Shown: positions 7,895 to 18,436, counted from the first letter of the stretch. The stretch is DNA of 64,000 nt from Robertmurraya dakarensis (GCF_900156875.1 NZ_LT707409.1:3307435-3371434); one strand, 5' to 3'. The notes: generated from the letters alone by a model not told the origin. Numbers and translations are program-made.

Positions 7895-10800
7895 TTATTT
7901 GTTAGCTTCAACGATTGCTTTTACTTGAGCAATTGTTTTAACTGCATAACCTGCTTCTGGCTTAGCGTCTAAGATAGCTTCCGCTAAATCAAGCTTTTGA
8001 ACAGATGTTAATCCAGCTAAATATTCAGTGCCAGTTAAATCAGTGATTGCAGTAATAATTTCATTTTTAGCTGTAGTAATTTCAGCTGCTGTTGCATCTG
8101 ACGCAATATCTACATTAGCTTTAGTGTTGAATGCTGCAATATTAGTAGTATAAGTACCTACATATGTTGAAACTGCTTCATCAAATGTTGTTGTACTACT
8201 AAATACCGTTTCGTCTGTAGTTGCTTGTAGAATAATGTAAGCACCTAATTCAGAACGTTGAGCACTTGATAAACTAGAGAAATCTACATTGTCTAAAGCA
8301 ACAATGATTTCTTGTAATGCTATTACATCACCTTCACCGATTGCTGCGTTAATAGTAACAACGTCAAGTAATTCTTGTGCTGCTGCTAAATCAGCTTCTA
8401 ATGCTGCTTTATCTGCATTGAAATCGTCTGCAGGTGGGTCAGTAACTTCTGTAGTTCCTGGTAATGCTTCTACTAATTTTGCGGCTGCATCAATCTCAGC
8501 TTGACCTACACCTTCTGCCAGTGCTGAATCATCTTCATTTGTTAATGCATCCACTGCTGCTTCTGCTGCTGCTAAGTTAACTCCATCTTGAAGAACTTGT
8601 GCTGCTGCTAAATCAGCTTCTAATGCTGCTTTATCTGCATTGAAATCGTCTGCAGGTGGGTCAGTAACTTCTGTAGTTCCTGGTAATGCTTCTACTAATT
8701 TTGCGGCTGCATCAATCTCAGCTTGACCTACACCTTCTGCTAGTGCTGAATCATCTTCATTTGTTAATGCATCCACTGCTGCTTCTGCTGCTGCTAAGTT
8801 AACTCCATCTTGAAGAACTTGTGCTGCTGCTAAATCAGCTTCTAATGCTGCTTTATCTGCATTGAAATCGTCTGCAGGTGGGTCAGTAACTTCTGTAGTT
8901 CCTGGTAATGCTTCTACTAATTTTGCGGCTGCATCAATCTCAGCTTGACCTACACCTTCTGCTAGTGCTGAATCATCTTCATTTGTTAATGCATCCACTG
9001 CTGCTTCTGCTGCTGCTAAGTTAACTCCATCTTGAAGAACTTGTGCTGCTGCTAAATCAGCTTCTAATGCTGCTTTATCTGCATTGAAATCGTCTGCAGG
9101 TGGGTCAGTAACTTCTGTAGTTCCTGGTAATGCTTCTACTAATTTTGCGGCTGCATCAATCTCAGCTTGACCTACACCTTCTGCTAGTGCTGAATCATCT
9201 TCATTTGTTAATGCATCCACTGCTGCTTCTGCTGCTGCTAAGTTAACTCCATCTTGAAGAACTTGTGCTGCTGCTAAATCAGCTTCTAATGCTGCTTTAT
9301 CTGCATTGAAATCGTCTGCAGGTGGGTCAGTAACTTCTGTAGTTCCTGGTAATGCTTCTACTAATTTTGCGGCTGCATCAATCTCAGCTTGACCTACACC
9401 TTCTGCTAGTGCTGAATCATCTTCATTTGTTAATGCATCCACTGCTGCTTCTGCTGCTGCTAAGTTAACTCCATCTTGAAGAACTTGTGCTGCTGCTAAA
9501 TCAGCTTCTAATGCTGCTTTATCTGCATTGAAATCGTCTGCAGGTGGGTCAGTAACTTCTGTAGTTCCTGGTAATGCTTCTACTAATTTTGCGGCTGCAT
9601 CAATCTCAGCTTGACCTACACCTTCTGCTAGTGCTGAATCATCTTCATTTGTTAATGCATCCACTGCTGCTTCTGCTGCTGCTAAGTTAACTCCATCTTG
9701 AAGAACTTGTGCTGCTGCTAAATCAGCTTCTAATGCTGCTTTATCTGCATTGAAATCGTCTGCAGGTGGGTCAGTAACTTCTGTAGTTCCTGGTAATGCT
9801 TCTACTAATTTTGCGGCTGCATCAATCTCAGCTTGACCTACACCTTCTGCTAGTGCTGAATCATCTTCATTTGTTAATGCATCCACTGCTGCTTCTGCTG
9901 CTGCTAAGTTAACTCCATCTTGAAGAACTTGTGCTGCTGCTAAATCAGCTTCTAATGCTGCTTTATCTGCATTGAAATCGTCTGCAGGTGGGTCAGTAAC
10001 TTCTGTAGTTCCTGGTAATGCTTCTACTAATTTTGCGGCTGCATCAATCTCAGCTTGACCTACACCTTCTGCTAGTGCTGAATCATCTTCATTTGTTAAT
10101 GCATCCACTGCTGCTTCTGCTGCTGCTAAGTTAACTCCATCTTGAAGAACTTGTGCTGCTGCTAAATCAGCTTCTAATGCTGCTTTATCTGCATTGAAAT
10201 CGTCTGCAGGTGGGTCAGTAACTTCTGTAGTTCCTGGTAATGCTTCTACTAATTTTGCGGCTGCATCAATCTCAGCTTGACCTACACCTTCTGCTAGTGC
10301 TGAATCATCTTCATTTGTTAATGCATCCACTGCTGCTTCTGCTGCTGCTAAGTTAACTCCATCTTGAAGAACTTGTGCTGCTGCTAAATCAGCTTCTAAT
10401 GCTGCTTTATCTGCATTGAAATCGTCTGCAGGTGGGTCAGTAACTTCTGTAGTTCCTGGTAATGCTTCTACTAATTTTGCGGCTGCATCAATCTCAGCTT
10501 GACCTACACCTTCTGCTAGTGCTGAATCATCTTCATTTGTTAATGCATCCACTGCTGCTTCTGCTGCTGCTAAGTTAACTCCATCTTGAAGAACTTGTGC
10601 TGCTGCTAAATCAGCTTCTAATGCTGCTTTATCTGCATTGAAATCGTCTGCAGGTGGGTCAGTAACTTCTGTAGTTCCTGGTAATGCTTCTACTAATTTT
10701 GCGGCTGCATCAATCTCAGCTTGACCTACACCTTCTGCTAGTGCTGAATCATCTTCATTTGTTAATGCATCCACTGCTGCTTCTGCTGCTGCTAAGTTAA

Positions 10801-13800
10801 CTCCATCTTGAAGAACTTGTGCTGCTGCTAAATCAGCTTCTAATGCTGCTTTATCTGCATTGAAATCGTCTGCAGGTGGGTCAGTAACTTCTGTAGTTCC
10901 TGGTAATGCTTCTACTAATTTTGCGGCTGCATCAATCTCAGCTTGACCTACACCTTCTGCTAGTGCTGAATCATCTTCATTTGTTAATGCATCCACTGCT
11001 GCTTCTGCTGCTGCTAAGTTAACTCCATCTTGAAGAACTTGTGCTGCTGCTAAATCAGCTTCTAATGCTGCTTTATCTGCATTGAAATCGTCTGCAGGTG
11101 GGTCAGTAACTTCTGTAGTTCCTGGTAATGCTTCTACTAATTTTGCGGCTGCATCAATCTCAGCTTGACCTACACCTTCTGCTAGTGCTGAATCATCTTC
11201 ATTTGTTAATGCATCCACTGCTGCTTCTGCTGCTGCTAAGTTAACTCCATCTTGAAGAACTTGTGCTGCTGCTAAATCAGCTTCTAATGCTGCTTTATCT
11301 GCATTGAAATCGTCTGCAGGTGGGTCAGTAACTTCTGTAGTTCCTGGTAATGCTTCTACTAATTTTGCGGCTGCATCAATCTCAGCTTGACCTACACCTT
11401 CTGCTAGTGCTGAATCATCTTCATTTGTTAATGCATCCACTGCTGCTTCTGCTGCTGCTAAGTTAACTCCATCTTGAAGAACTTGTGCTGCTGCTAAATC
11501 AGCTTCTAATGCTGCTTTATCTGCATTGAAATCGTCTGCAGGTGGGTCAGTAACTTCTGTAGTTCCTGGTAATGCTTCTACTAATTTTGCGGCTGCATCA
11601 ATCTCAGCTTGACCTACACCTTCTGCTAGTGCTGAATCATCTTCATTTGTTAATGCATCCACTGCTGCTTCTGCTGCTGCTAAGTTAACTCCATCTTGAA
11701 GAACTTGTGCTGCTGCTAAATCAGCTTCTAATGCTGCTTTATCTGCATTGAAATCGTCTGCAGGTGGGTCAGTAACTTCTGTAGTTCCTGGTAATGCTTC
11801 TACTAATTTTGCGGCTGCATCAATCTCAGCTTGACCTACACCTTCTGCTAGTGCTGAATCATCTTCATTTGTTAATGCATCCACTGCTGCTTCTGCTGCT
11901 GCTAAGTTAACTCCATCTTGAAGAACTTGTGCTGCTGCTAAATCAGCTTCTAATGCTGCTTTATCTGCATTGAAATCGTCTGCAGGTGGGTCAGTAACTT
12001 CTGTAGTTCCTGGTAATGCTTCTACTAATTTTGCGGCTGCATCAATCTCAGCTTGACCTACACCTTCTGCTAGTGCTGAATCATCTTCATTTGTTAATGC
12101 ATCCACTGCTGCTTCTGCTGCTGCTAAGTTAACTCCATCTTGAAGAACTTGTGCTGCTGCTAAATCAGCTTCTAATGCTGCTTTATCTGCATTGAAATCG
12201 TCTGCAGGTGGGTCAGTAACTTCTGTAGTTCCTGGTAATGCTTCTACTAATTTTGCGGCTGCATCAATCTCAGCTTGACCTACACCTTCTGCTAGTGCTG
12301 AATCATCTTCATTTGTTAATGCATCCACTGCTGCTTCTGCTGCTGCTAAGTTAACTCCATCTTGAAGAACTTGTGCTGCTGCTAAATCAGCTTCTAATGC
12401 TGCTTTATCTGCATTGAAATCGTCTGCAGGTGGGTCAGTAACTTCTGTAGTTCCTGGTAATGCTTCTACTAATTTTGCGGCTGCATCAATCTCAGCTTGA
12501 CCTACACCTTCTGCTAGTGCTGAATCATCTTCATTTGTTAATGCATCCACTGCTGCTTCTGCTGCTGCTAAGTTAGCTGTTGCTTCTTCTGCTGCTTTTA
12601 ATTGCGCAGTTAATGTTGCTACTTTATTGCGTGAACCTTCAACATCTGGTGCTAAACGATTGATTGCTGTTTCTGCTGCAGTAATGTTTTCAGGCGTTAA
12701 GTTTGCTACTGCATCATTCACTAAATCTTCAGCAATATCATCATTTACACCATCAATAAGCCCTTGAATTTCAGATAAGGAATCTGCTGTTGTAGTTAAA
12801 CCTTCTAATTCTGTAGCATATTTAACAATATAATCTTCATAAGCACGTTCTACACCCGCTTCTTGTAGAGCAGTATTTAATTTCGCTTGATTAATTGGTG
12901 TGCTTGCAGTAATTACAGTGTAAACTAACTTAGCTGATTTAATATCTTCTACAATCGCAGTTAAAGCTTCTTTAACATTTTGACCTTTAACTTCAATTGT
13001 TACTCCAGCCACTGTTAAATCTGCTTCACCATCAGCGAACACTGAATCTACGTCAACTACAGCTACTTTTTCTTCTGCTTGTGTAATTACTGTATCATTA
13101 GAATCTGCAGTAAGAGTTTTCACCGCATCAACAGCATTAGTAACAGTAGCTTCTTGAGCTTTATCAATTACGTTTGATTGGATACCAGTTGCAGTTAATT
13201 TTGCAGCGTCAGCTGTTGCAAAACCTTGAATTGTTGCTACATAAGTAGTGAAGTATTTATCAAAGTTTACTCCTGTTAATAAACCTTTTTCAACACCGAA
13301 TTCAAGAGCAGTATATAATTTTGAATCGTCTACAGTGGTAAGGTCAGCTGTTACACCCAAGTTTACAGCAGCTTCTACTAATTCAACAAATTGTGCTTCA
13401 GAGAAGTAAGCTTGGATTTCTTGAACAGTTGTTACTGCTTGTAATTTATCTACTGCTAAATCTGCGATAGTAATAGTTTCATATTCAAATCCAAATGCAT
13501 CTAATGCTGCTTTTGTTTGGATTGTAGAACCTGCTGTTGCAGCTGTTGTTACTGATTCAACAACGCCAGTTAATTGCTCATCAAAGATTGCTGTTTGAGC
13601 ATCTAATTGAGCTTGTAATTCAGTCTTAACAGTTTCATCAGCTACTGCGTCTACTGCTGTTTGTGCTGCTACTTCTAATTCTACGACAACTGCAACATCA
13701 GCATATGTAGAAATTGTTGCTTCTTCATAAGCTGCGATTGCTTCTGCTGCTGCTACTACTTCTGCAGGAGTTACAAAGTTTACTTCTTCAGCTGCTGCAG

Positions 13801-14671
13801 TACCGTTAACTGTTAATACACCAGCTTTTTCTGCTAAATCAACAGTTAATGTTACTGTAACACCATCTTCAGCTACTTCAACATTTGAAACTGCGATTGT
13901 TTCTTCGCCAACAGTTACGATAAAGTCTTCTGCTGTTGGTACTTCAGTTAGAGCTTCAGGTAATGTAACAGTAACACTTGTAGCGTTAATCGCACTTACT
14001 TCAGAAACCTCAAGTGTAGGTGCTTCTAAAGTAACAGTTTGTCCTTCCTGAATTACCAGATCTTCGGATGTAACTGTGTATTCAGTATTTGCTACTAAAG
14101 AACTATTTTCAGGCAAAATAAAAGTCACCTTGTTATCTGATAGGCTTCCCTCACTATATGTAAGAGTTAAAGTCTGATCACCGGCAGTTAGAGTAATTAC
14201 TTTACCTGTTAAATCAGCCTCTTCCACGCCGGAGTTACTGGGAAATGATACGTCAACACTTGTCTCGTCGACTGCACTGATATCGATTACTTCAAATTCA
14301 GCAGGTGTTTCCCCACCAACTTCTGGTGATTTTCCATTTTCATCGACATTTTGATAAGTTCCTACAGGGATATCACCAGGTGTATAACTTACAAAACCTG
14401 TTTCATTAATAATAAGATCTTCCATAGTTCCAAAAGTATCTTGTCCAAGATACACATATACTTTATCAAGGCCAGCTTTATTTAAAAGTTCATTTACTTT
14501 TTCTGGTTGAAGTACATAATCTGCAAGTGACATGTATGCATTTGCTTCTCCACCAAAATAGAAACCTTGTTCTAGTTGTGCTACTTCATCAGCAGATACA
14601 GATGCAACTGGTACAGCAAGTAGAGCTGCAAAAGCTGCTGCAGAAAGTAATTTTACGGGAGACTTTTTCAT
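7895..14671 (-). CDS. Giant secreted surface protein with 19 near-identical repeats
   Basis: The 2258-residue protein has a signal peptide (MKKSPVKLLSAAAFAALLAV, cleavage near VSA-DEV). Residues 30-135 are a unique domain with FYFGGEANAYMSLADYV. Two Ig-like domains follow (about 140-215 and 220-300), then an alanine-rich helical region to 699. Residues 700-2105 are 19 copies of a 74-residue unit, and 2106-2258 are a unique helical end. There is no SLH domain, LPXTG or membrane anchor. AGGAGG lies 5 bases before the ATG. It lies 102 bases downstream of the SLH S-layer gene, separated by a terminator; a TATAAT at 14683-14688 may serve it. It is probably a second S-layer or surface-stalk protein exported with the help of SecA2; this is inferred from context. 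It lacks cysteine-rich or enzymatic motifs. Confidence 0.85.
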   Translation of the reverse strand: MKKSPVKLLSAAAFAALLAVPVASVSADEVAQLEQGFYFGGEANAYMSLADYVLQPEKVNELLNKAGLDKVYVYLGQDTFGTMEDLIINETGFVSYTPGDIPVGTYQNVDENGKSPEVGGETPAEFEVIDISAVDETSVDVSFPSNSGVEEADLTGKVITLTAGDQTLTLTYSEGSLSDNKVTFILPENSSLVANTEYTVTSEDLVIQEGQTVTLEAPTLEVSEVSAINATSVTVTLPEALTEVPTAEDFIVTVGEETIAVSNVEVAEDGVTVTLTVDLAEKAGVLTVNGTAAAEEVNFVTPAEVVAAAEAIAAYEEATISTYADVAVVVELEVAAQTAVDAVADETVKTELQAQLDAQTAIFDEQLTGVVESVTTAATAGSTIQTKAALDAFGFEYETITIADLAVDKLQAVTTVQEIQAYFSEAQFVELVEAAVNLGVTADLTTVDDSKLYTALEFGVEKGLLTGVNFDKYFTTYVATIQGFATADAAKLTATGIQSNVIDKAQEATVTNAVDAVKTLTADSNDTVITQAEEKVAVVDVDSVFADGEADLTVAGVTIEVKGQNVKEALTAIVEDIKSAKLVYTVITASTPINQAKLNTALQEAGVERAYEDYIVKYATELEGLTTTADSLSEIQGLIDGVNDDIAEDLVNDAVANLTPENITAAETAINRLAPDVEGSRNKVATLTAQLKAAEEATANLAAAEAAVDALTNEDDSALAEGVGQAEIDAAAKLVEALPGTTEVTDPPADDFNADKAALEADLAAAQVLQDGVNLAAAEAAVDALTNEDDSALAEGVGQAEIDAAAKLVEALPGTTEVTDPPADDFNADKAALEADLAAAQVLQDGVNLAAAEAAVDALTNEDDSALAEGVGQAEIDAAAKLVEALPGTTEVTDPPADDFNADKAALEADLAAAQVLQDGVNLAAAEAAVDALTNEDDSALAEGVGQAEIDAAAKLVEALPGTTEVTDPPADDFNADKAALEADLAAAQVLQDGVNLAAAEAAVDALTNEDDSALAEGVGQAEIDAAAKLVEALPGTTEVTDPPADDFNADKAALEADLAAAQVLQDGVNLAAAEAAVDALTNEDDSALAEGVGQAEIDAAAKLVEALPGTTEVTDPPADDFNADKAALEADLAAAQVLQDGVNLAAAEAAVDALTNEDDSALAEGVGQAEIDAAAKLVEALPGTTEVTDPPADDFNADKAALEADLAAAQVLQDGVNLAAAEAAVDALTNEDDSALAEGVGQAEIDAAAKLVEALPGTTEVTDPPADDFNADKAALEADLAAAQVLQDGVNLAAAEAAVDALTNEDDSALAEGVGQAEIDAAAKLVEALPGTTEVTDPPADDFNADKAALEADLAAAQVLQDGVNLAAAEAAVDALTNEDDSALAEGVGQAEIDAAAKLVEALPGTTEVTDPPADDFNADKAALEADLAAAQVLQDGVNLAAAEAAVDALTNEDDSALAEGVGQAEIDAAAKLVEALPGTTEVTDPPADDFNADKAALEADLAAAQVLQDGVNLAAAEAAVDALTNEDDSALAEGVGQAEIDAAAKLVEALPGTTEVTDPPADDFNADKAALEADLAAAQVLQDGVNLAAAEAAVDALTNEDDSALAEGVGQAEIDAAAKLVEALPGTTEVTDPPADDFNADKAALEADLAAAQVLQDGVNLAAAEAAVDALTNEDDSALAEGVGQAEIDAAAKLVEALPGTTEVTDPPADDFNADKAALEADLAAAQVLQDGVNLAAAEAAVDALTNEDDSALAEGVGQAEIDAAAKLVEALPGTTEVTDPPADDFNADKAALEADLAAAQVLQDGVNLAAAEAAVDALTNEDDSALAEGVGQAEIDAAAKLVEALPGTTEVTDPPADDFNADKAALEADLAAAQVLQDGVNLAAAEAAVDALTNEDDSALAEGVGQAEIDAAAKLVEALPGTTEVTDPPADDFNADKAALEADLAAAQVLQDGVNLAAAEAAVDALTNEDDSALAEGVGQAEIDAAAKLVEALPGTTEVTDPPADDFNADKAALEADLAAAQVLQDGVNLAAAEAAVDALTNEDDSALAEGVGQAEIDAAAKLVEALPGTTEVTDPPADDFNADKAALEADLAAAQELLDVVTINAAIGEGDVIALQEIIVALDNVDFSSLSSAQRSELGAYIILQATTDETVFSSTTTFDEAVSTYVGTYTTNIAAFNTKANVDIASDATAAEITTAKNEIITAITDLTGTEYLAGLTSVQKLDLAEAILDAKPEAGYAVKTIAQVKAIVEANK
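8357..12574 (-). repeat. 19 tandem 222-bp coding repeats
   Basis: The unit is 222 bp (74 codons), in frame, from 12574 down to 8357. Each unit reads NLAAAEAAVDALTNEDDSAL, then an acidic helix with GVGQAEIDAAAKLVEALPG, a Pro/Thr linker TTEVTDPPADDFN, and KAALEADLAAAQ. Copies 1-18 look identical at the DNA level apart from the first junction; the last copy differs at a silent base near 8518 and ends AQELLDVV instead of AQVLQDGV. The pattern of two helices and a proline linker suggests a stalk. A diverged ancestor of the unit is visible just before copy 1 (ITAAETAINRLAPD, ATLTAQLKAAEEA). Confidence 0.95.
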
Positions 14672-14720
14672 TTCATTATTCCTCCTAATTATATTACACT
14701 AGTTCATTTTTTATTTTAAA

Positions 14721-14755
14721 GAATAGCCGAAGCCAGTTAAAGGGTTCGGCTATTC
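14721..14755 (-). terminator. Terminator of the S-layer gene
   Basis: GAATAGCCGAA pairs perfectly with TTCGGCTATTC (11 bp). On the minus strand TTTAAAATAAAAAA follows, a weak U tract. It lies 19 bases after the stop of the SLH S-layer gene and before the giant repeat gene. Confidence 0.75.
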
Positions 14756-14773
14756 ATACGGTTTAGTTAATAA

Positions 14774-17700
14774 TTACTGGATAGTAACTTTCTGAGTTCC
14801 TACTTCTTCTGTTCCGTTGTAGAATACTAGTGTTACTTCATTAAGTTTTTCTGAATTAGCAAATCCAAGTTTAAATCCACCATCTGCCACTGTTGTTTCT
14901 GCACCTGCAATACCTTGTGCAACTACACTAGTAACAGTCTTCCCATCCACGATAGTACCTTGGATAGCATGGATGAATTGGCCAGCAATTTCAGATGCCT
15001 TTGCAGCTTGAATAGTAGCTATATCTTCAGCAACTACTTCAGCTTCTTCAACTGTAATAGTAGTTTTTGCTTCTACTGCCTTACCTGTAGCATCAGCAGC
15101 ATCTGCATATACCACTTCTAGTTGATCACCAGCATTTCCTGCGACAGTGTAAGATACTGAGAATATACCAGTATTAACACCAGTTTCAGTCAACTCTACA
15201 TTAGCAGCACCTACAGTAACAGTAACTTTTTCTACGGTAGTAGCAGACTTGTTTAGGTCAGCATCTTTAACAGTAATTGTTACTGCTTCGCCAACTTTAG
15301 CTTTCTCTGGAGCTTCAACTGTTCCAGTAGCTGTTGTTGGTGTTGGGTTTTGTGTATTAGACGCTTTAGATGTAACTAAAACAACATCGATAAAACGAGT
15401 TGAGTTCGGGCTGTACACTACTGTTACAGAATCCCCAACTTTAACATCTCTGAACTGTTCTGTTTCTATATTAGAACCTGTATAGTCATAAACGTCAGCA
15501 CCATTATCAAGTGAATATACAGATCCGTCAACTGTGATTGTTTTATTAGCAACGCTAACAGCATCTACTTTACCTGACTTAGTTGCAATTACATCAACAT
15601 CTTTAACAAGATCAGTGTTGTCGTTGATTTCTAATACAACAGTCTTTCCTTTAGCAATGCTACCGTCTTTTACTTTGTCAACTTTATAAGTTTCTTCTTT
15701 TCCATCAACAAACACTTTAACTTCAACGATTTCATCACTTGTATTACGGATTACCTTTGTAACAACACCATTGTAAAGTGTAGTGTCTTCCGCATCAGAG
15801 TTTTCGATCACTAGATACTCAACTTCATCATCTTCGTTGTAGTAATAAGTTGCCTCAGTGATATCGAAACCTTTATCCTTCAAGTCAGCCCAAGTTGTTA
15901 CTTCGATTTCATCTGCATCAGGATTATATTCAGAACCTGATTTTGATGCATCCCAACCTTCAGAACCATCAAGAACGATAGTGTCAGAAAGAAGTCTATA
16001 ACCGTTAACAAACTTATCATCAAGCTTTAATTCGTTGTTAGTATTTAATTTGTTGTCAGAGTTTAAGAATTCTAGTTCTTTCACTTGACCATTATCATTT
16101 GTTTTAACTTCGAATAATGCGTTATCAGCAGCAGAAACACTAAGGTCAACAATTACTGTTGCAGTTCCGAATGAAGTAGAGACTGTAGTTCCACCAGCGT
16201 TGATAGCATTGCCATTTTCATCTAGAGCGATAACATTTCCAGTTGCATTACCAGAAGCGTTATCCGCTAAAGCGAATTTATCAATTTCAACAGATGTTCC
16301 TGGGAAGTTTTCATCAACTTCAAACTCAGTACCTGCTGCATTAGTAATCATATCAAGAGCATCAATACGGAATTCGTATAGCTTTTCTTCACTGTTAGTT
16401 GTTAAACCTTCAATCTCAACGATTCCTCTTTCTTTGATACCATTGTTATAAGAAACAATTGGAGCTTCAACAGAATGGAATCCAACAGTATTAGAATCAA
16501 CATCTTCTTGTGCACCAGTGATGAATACTACATCGCCTTTGCGGTCTAAGAATAATGTTACTTCTCCGCCTGCTTGGAATTCTTCAGCGTCGTTATCTGA
16601 AAGATCTTTAAACTTATCTCCATCAAGGAATTGAGTTTTCTTTCCGTTGTATTTAACGCTAGTATACTTATAATCTTTTCCATCAATGCGGATATATTCA
16701 GCAAATACATCTTCAATTTCACCAGTAACTGTTGTATTTAATACTTCAGCAACGCCGTTCTTTTCGTTAGCATCTTCGTTAAAGTAGATGATGTCGCCTT
16801 CTTCAATATCACCAGCAGTGATTTGCTTTCCGTCTTTCATAATCAAGTAATCTTCAAGGTCCAACTCTGAATCATCACCAGCGATTACTACATCTTCATC
16901 CATAGAATCTACTACAATGAAATCGTCCCAGTTGTACGCTAAGATTAATTCTACATCACCGTTTTTATCAAATAGAAGTTTAGCATAGTCATATTTGTCA
17001 CCGTCAGTACCAGCGCCGAATAGGTTGCTTGCTGTCTTCTTTTCATCGTTAAGATATACTTCTACATCTTCAGAAAGAGTATATACATCCCCTGAAGATT
17101 TAACCTTAATTTCTCCATCTTCCGTTGTGGAAACTTCTTCAACAACTTCGAAAGAGTCTACTACTACATCTTCTTCAACATAAGAGATGTTAACAAGATC
17201 TCTATCTTTATTAAACCAAGCATTCACTTCACGACCAAAAGCATCAGCGTAATCAAATTCAGTATCTTTTGGAATATTAATTGTAGAAGAACCCACTTTG
17301 ATAGTTCTATCTTTCGGATCAATTTCTACAACTCTTTCATTAACGTGTGCTGGACGGATAAATGAAGTTTGGATTGTTTCACCATTAACAAATACAGTTA
17401 AATCATAATATTTAAGTGTATCTAATACCATTTCAGCTACATTTGGTCTTTCGTCTGTAGTGAATAATTCTATAGTAGCGATTTTACCATTTGAAGATAA
17501 CTTAACGTCTTTAACACCTTTTCTTGCTTTTGAGTCAGCATCTTGAATGATAATATCAGAAGCTTCTACACCAACAACCGGCTTGTTGAATTGCACTTCA
17601 ACAAATGCACCAACTGTATCAAGCACAGTTACCTTCTCAATTTTTACTTCTTGTACTTTTTCGATCGCGCGTACGATGAATGATGCGAATTGACCACGCT

Positions 17701-18268
17701 TCACATTTCCAAGTGGATTGAAAGTAGCTTCAGTTGTAATTCCATGTTCAGAAAGCAGGTTAATATTAGCGCGGTGTACTTCCCAAGCTGAATCGTTATC
17801 AGTTACTTTTGATTCAACATCTTCAATATCAGTAAGTTCGAATAAACGAGCAACTACTGAAGCCATTTCTTGACGAGTGATGTTTTTACCAGCGTTTAAC
17901 GCACCGTCAGAACCAGTGAATACGCCAGCTGCACGTACTTTTAAAGCTGCTGCTTTAAGTTCAGTATCAGGTGAAGTAGCAACATCAGTGAATTGTTGAA
18001 CACCAGTTGTGTCAACATTCCCTAGATAACGAGCGATGATTTTTGCAACTTGACCACGAGTGATATCTTGGTAAGTTCCAAAAGTACCATCTGGATATCC
18101 GTTGATAAGACCCATTTCTACTGCCTTATTAACGTTGATTGCATGTGTATCGTTTGCAGATACGTCAGAAAATGCTGCGCTAGCAGCTGGAGCAACAGCA
18201 GAAGCTACAACAGCAGCTGTTACTGTACCCGCTAAAAATTTACGGTAAGACTTTGGTTGGTAAGCCAT
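14774..18268 (-). CDS. S-layer protein with three N-terminal SLH domains
   Basis: The 1164-residue protein has a signal peptide (about 1-31, ending APAASA-AFSD). Three SLH domains follow at about 32-85, 88-150 and 152-207, with the signature ends ITRGQVAKI, ITRQEMASV and VKRGQFASF. SLH domains bind pyruvylated secondary cell wall polysaccharide. The remaining 950 residues are beta-rich, acidic, serine/threonine-rich and nearly free of cysteine, with Ig-like modules near the end (PEKAKVGEAVTITV, FSVSYTVAG), as in self-assembling S-layer proteins. GGGAGG lies upstream of the ATG and a strong sigma-A promoter at 18377-18405 gives a leader of about 100 bases. It is probably the main S-layer subunit and a SecA2/SlaP client by analogy with B. 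anthracis. Confidence 0.92.
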   Translation of the reverse strand: MAYQPKSYRKFLAGTVTAAVVASAVAPAASAAFSDVSANDTHAINVNKAVEMGLINGYPDGTFGTYQDITRGQVAKIIARYLGNVDTTGVQQFTDVATSPDTELKAAALKVRAAGVFTGSDGALNAGKNITRQEMASVVARLFELTDIEDVESKVTDNDSAWEVHRANINLLSEHGITTEATFNPLGNVKRGQFASFIVRAIEKVQEVKIEKVTVLDTVGAFVEVQFNKPVVGVEASDIIIQDADSKARKGVKDVKLSSNGKIATIELFTTDERPNVAEMVLDTLKYYDLTVFVNGETIQTSFIRPAHVNERVVEIDPKDRTIKVGSSTINIPKDTEFDYADAFGREVNAWFNKDRDLVNISYVEEDVVVDSFEVVEEVSTTEDGEIKVKSSGDVYTLSEDVEVYLNDEKKTASNLFGAGTDGDKYDYAKLLFDKNGDVELILAYNWDDFIVVDSMDEDVVIAGDDSELDLEDYLIMKDGKQITAGDIEEGDIIYFNEDANEKNGVAEVLNTTVTGEIEDVFAEYIRIDGKDYKYTSVKYNGKKTQFLDGDKFKDLSDNDAEEFQAGGEVTLFLDRKGDVVFITGAQEDVDSNTVGFHSVEAPIVSYNNGIKERGIVEIEGLTTNSEEKLYEFRIDALDMITNAAGTEFEVDENFPGTSVEIDKFALADNASGNATGNVIALDENGNAINAGGTTVSTSFGTATVIVDLSVSAADNALFEVKTNDNGQVKELEFLNSDNKLNTNNELKLDDKFVNGYRLLSDTIVLDGSEGWDASKSGSEYNPDADEIEVTTWADLKDKGFDITEATYYYNEDDEVEYLVIENSDAEDTTLYNGVVTKVIRNTSDEIVEVKVFVDGKEETYKVDKVKDGSIAKGKTVVLEINDNTDLVKDVDVIATKSGKVDAVSVANKTITVDGSVYSLDNGADVYDYTGSNIETEQFRDVKVGDSVTVVYSPNSTRFIDVVLVTSKASNTQNPTPTTATGTVEAPEKAKVGEAVTITVKDADLNKSATTVEKVTVTVGAANVELTETGVNTGIFSVSYTVAGNAGDQLEVVYADAADATGKAVEAKTTITVEEAEVVAEDIATIQAAKASEIAGQFIHAIQGTIVDGKTVTSVVAQGIAGAETTVADGGFKLGFANSEKLNEVTLVFYNGTEEVGTQKVTIQ

Positions 18269-18376
18269 TGAGATATTTCCTCCCTTTAATTAACTAAAAA
18301 ATTATAAAAGCGTGATCTAAGAGTCTATCTACTTATATATGTATTGAACTCTTAAACTAGCTCGTTAACAAATATT

Positions 18377-18405
18377 AGTATAGAAGTTTATGGGGTTAAT
18401 GTCAA
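18377..18405 (-). promoter_or_regulatory. Sigma-A promoter of the S-layer gene
   Basis: On the minus strand TTGACA (18405-18400), a 17-base spacer and TATACT (18382-18377) form a near-consensus promoter. Transcription should start near 18370, leaving a leader of about 100 bases before the ATG at 18268. Confidence 0.85.
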
Positions 18406-18409
18406 TGCA

Positions 18410-18436
18410 TATGGTGATTTCCTATAAATTACCATA
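18410..18436. promoter_or_regulatory. Palindrome just upstream of the S-layer promoter
   Basis: TATGGTGATTT (18410-18420) and AAATTACCATA (18426-18436) are 11-base arms with one mismatch around CCTAT. The centre is about 53 bases upstream of the expected transcription start, a usual place for an activator site. The binding protein is unknown. Confidence 0.55.

Noticed and set aside
8289-8504. 71-codon plus-strand frame in the giant gene
   Set aside because: It is antisense to the repeat region and has no start signals.
8357-12574. Regular repeats that might be a CRISPR array
   Set aside because: The 222-bp units are contiguous, in frame and without unique spacers; they code for protein.
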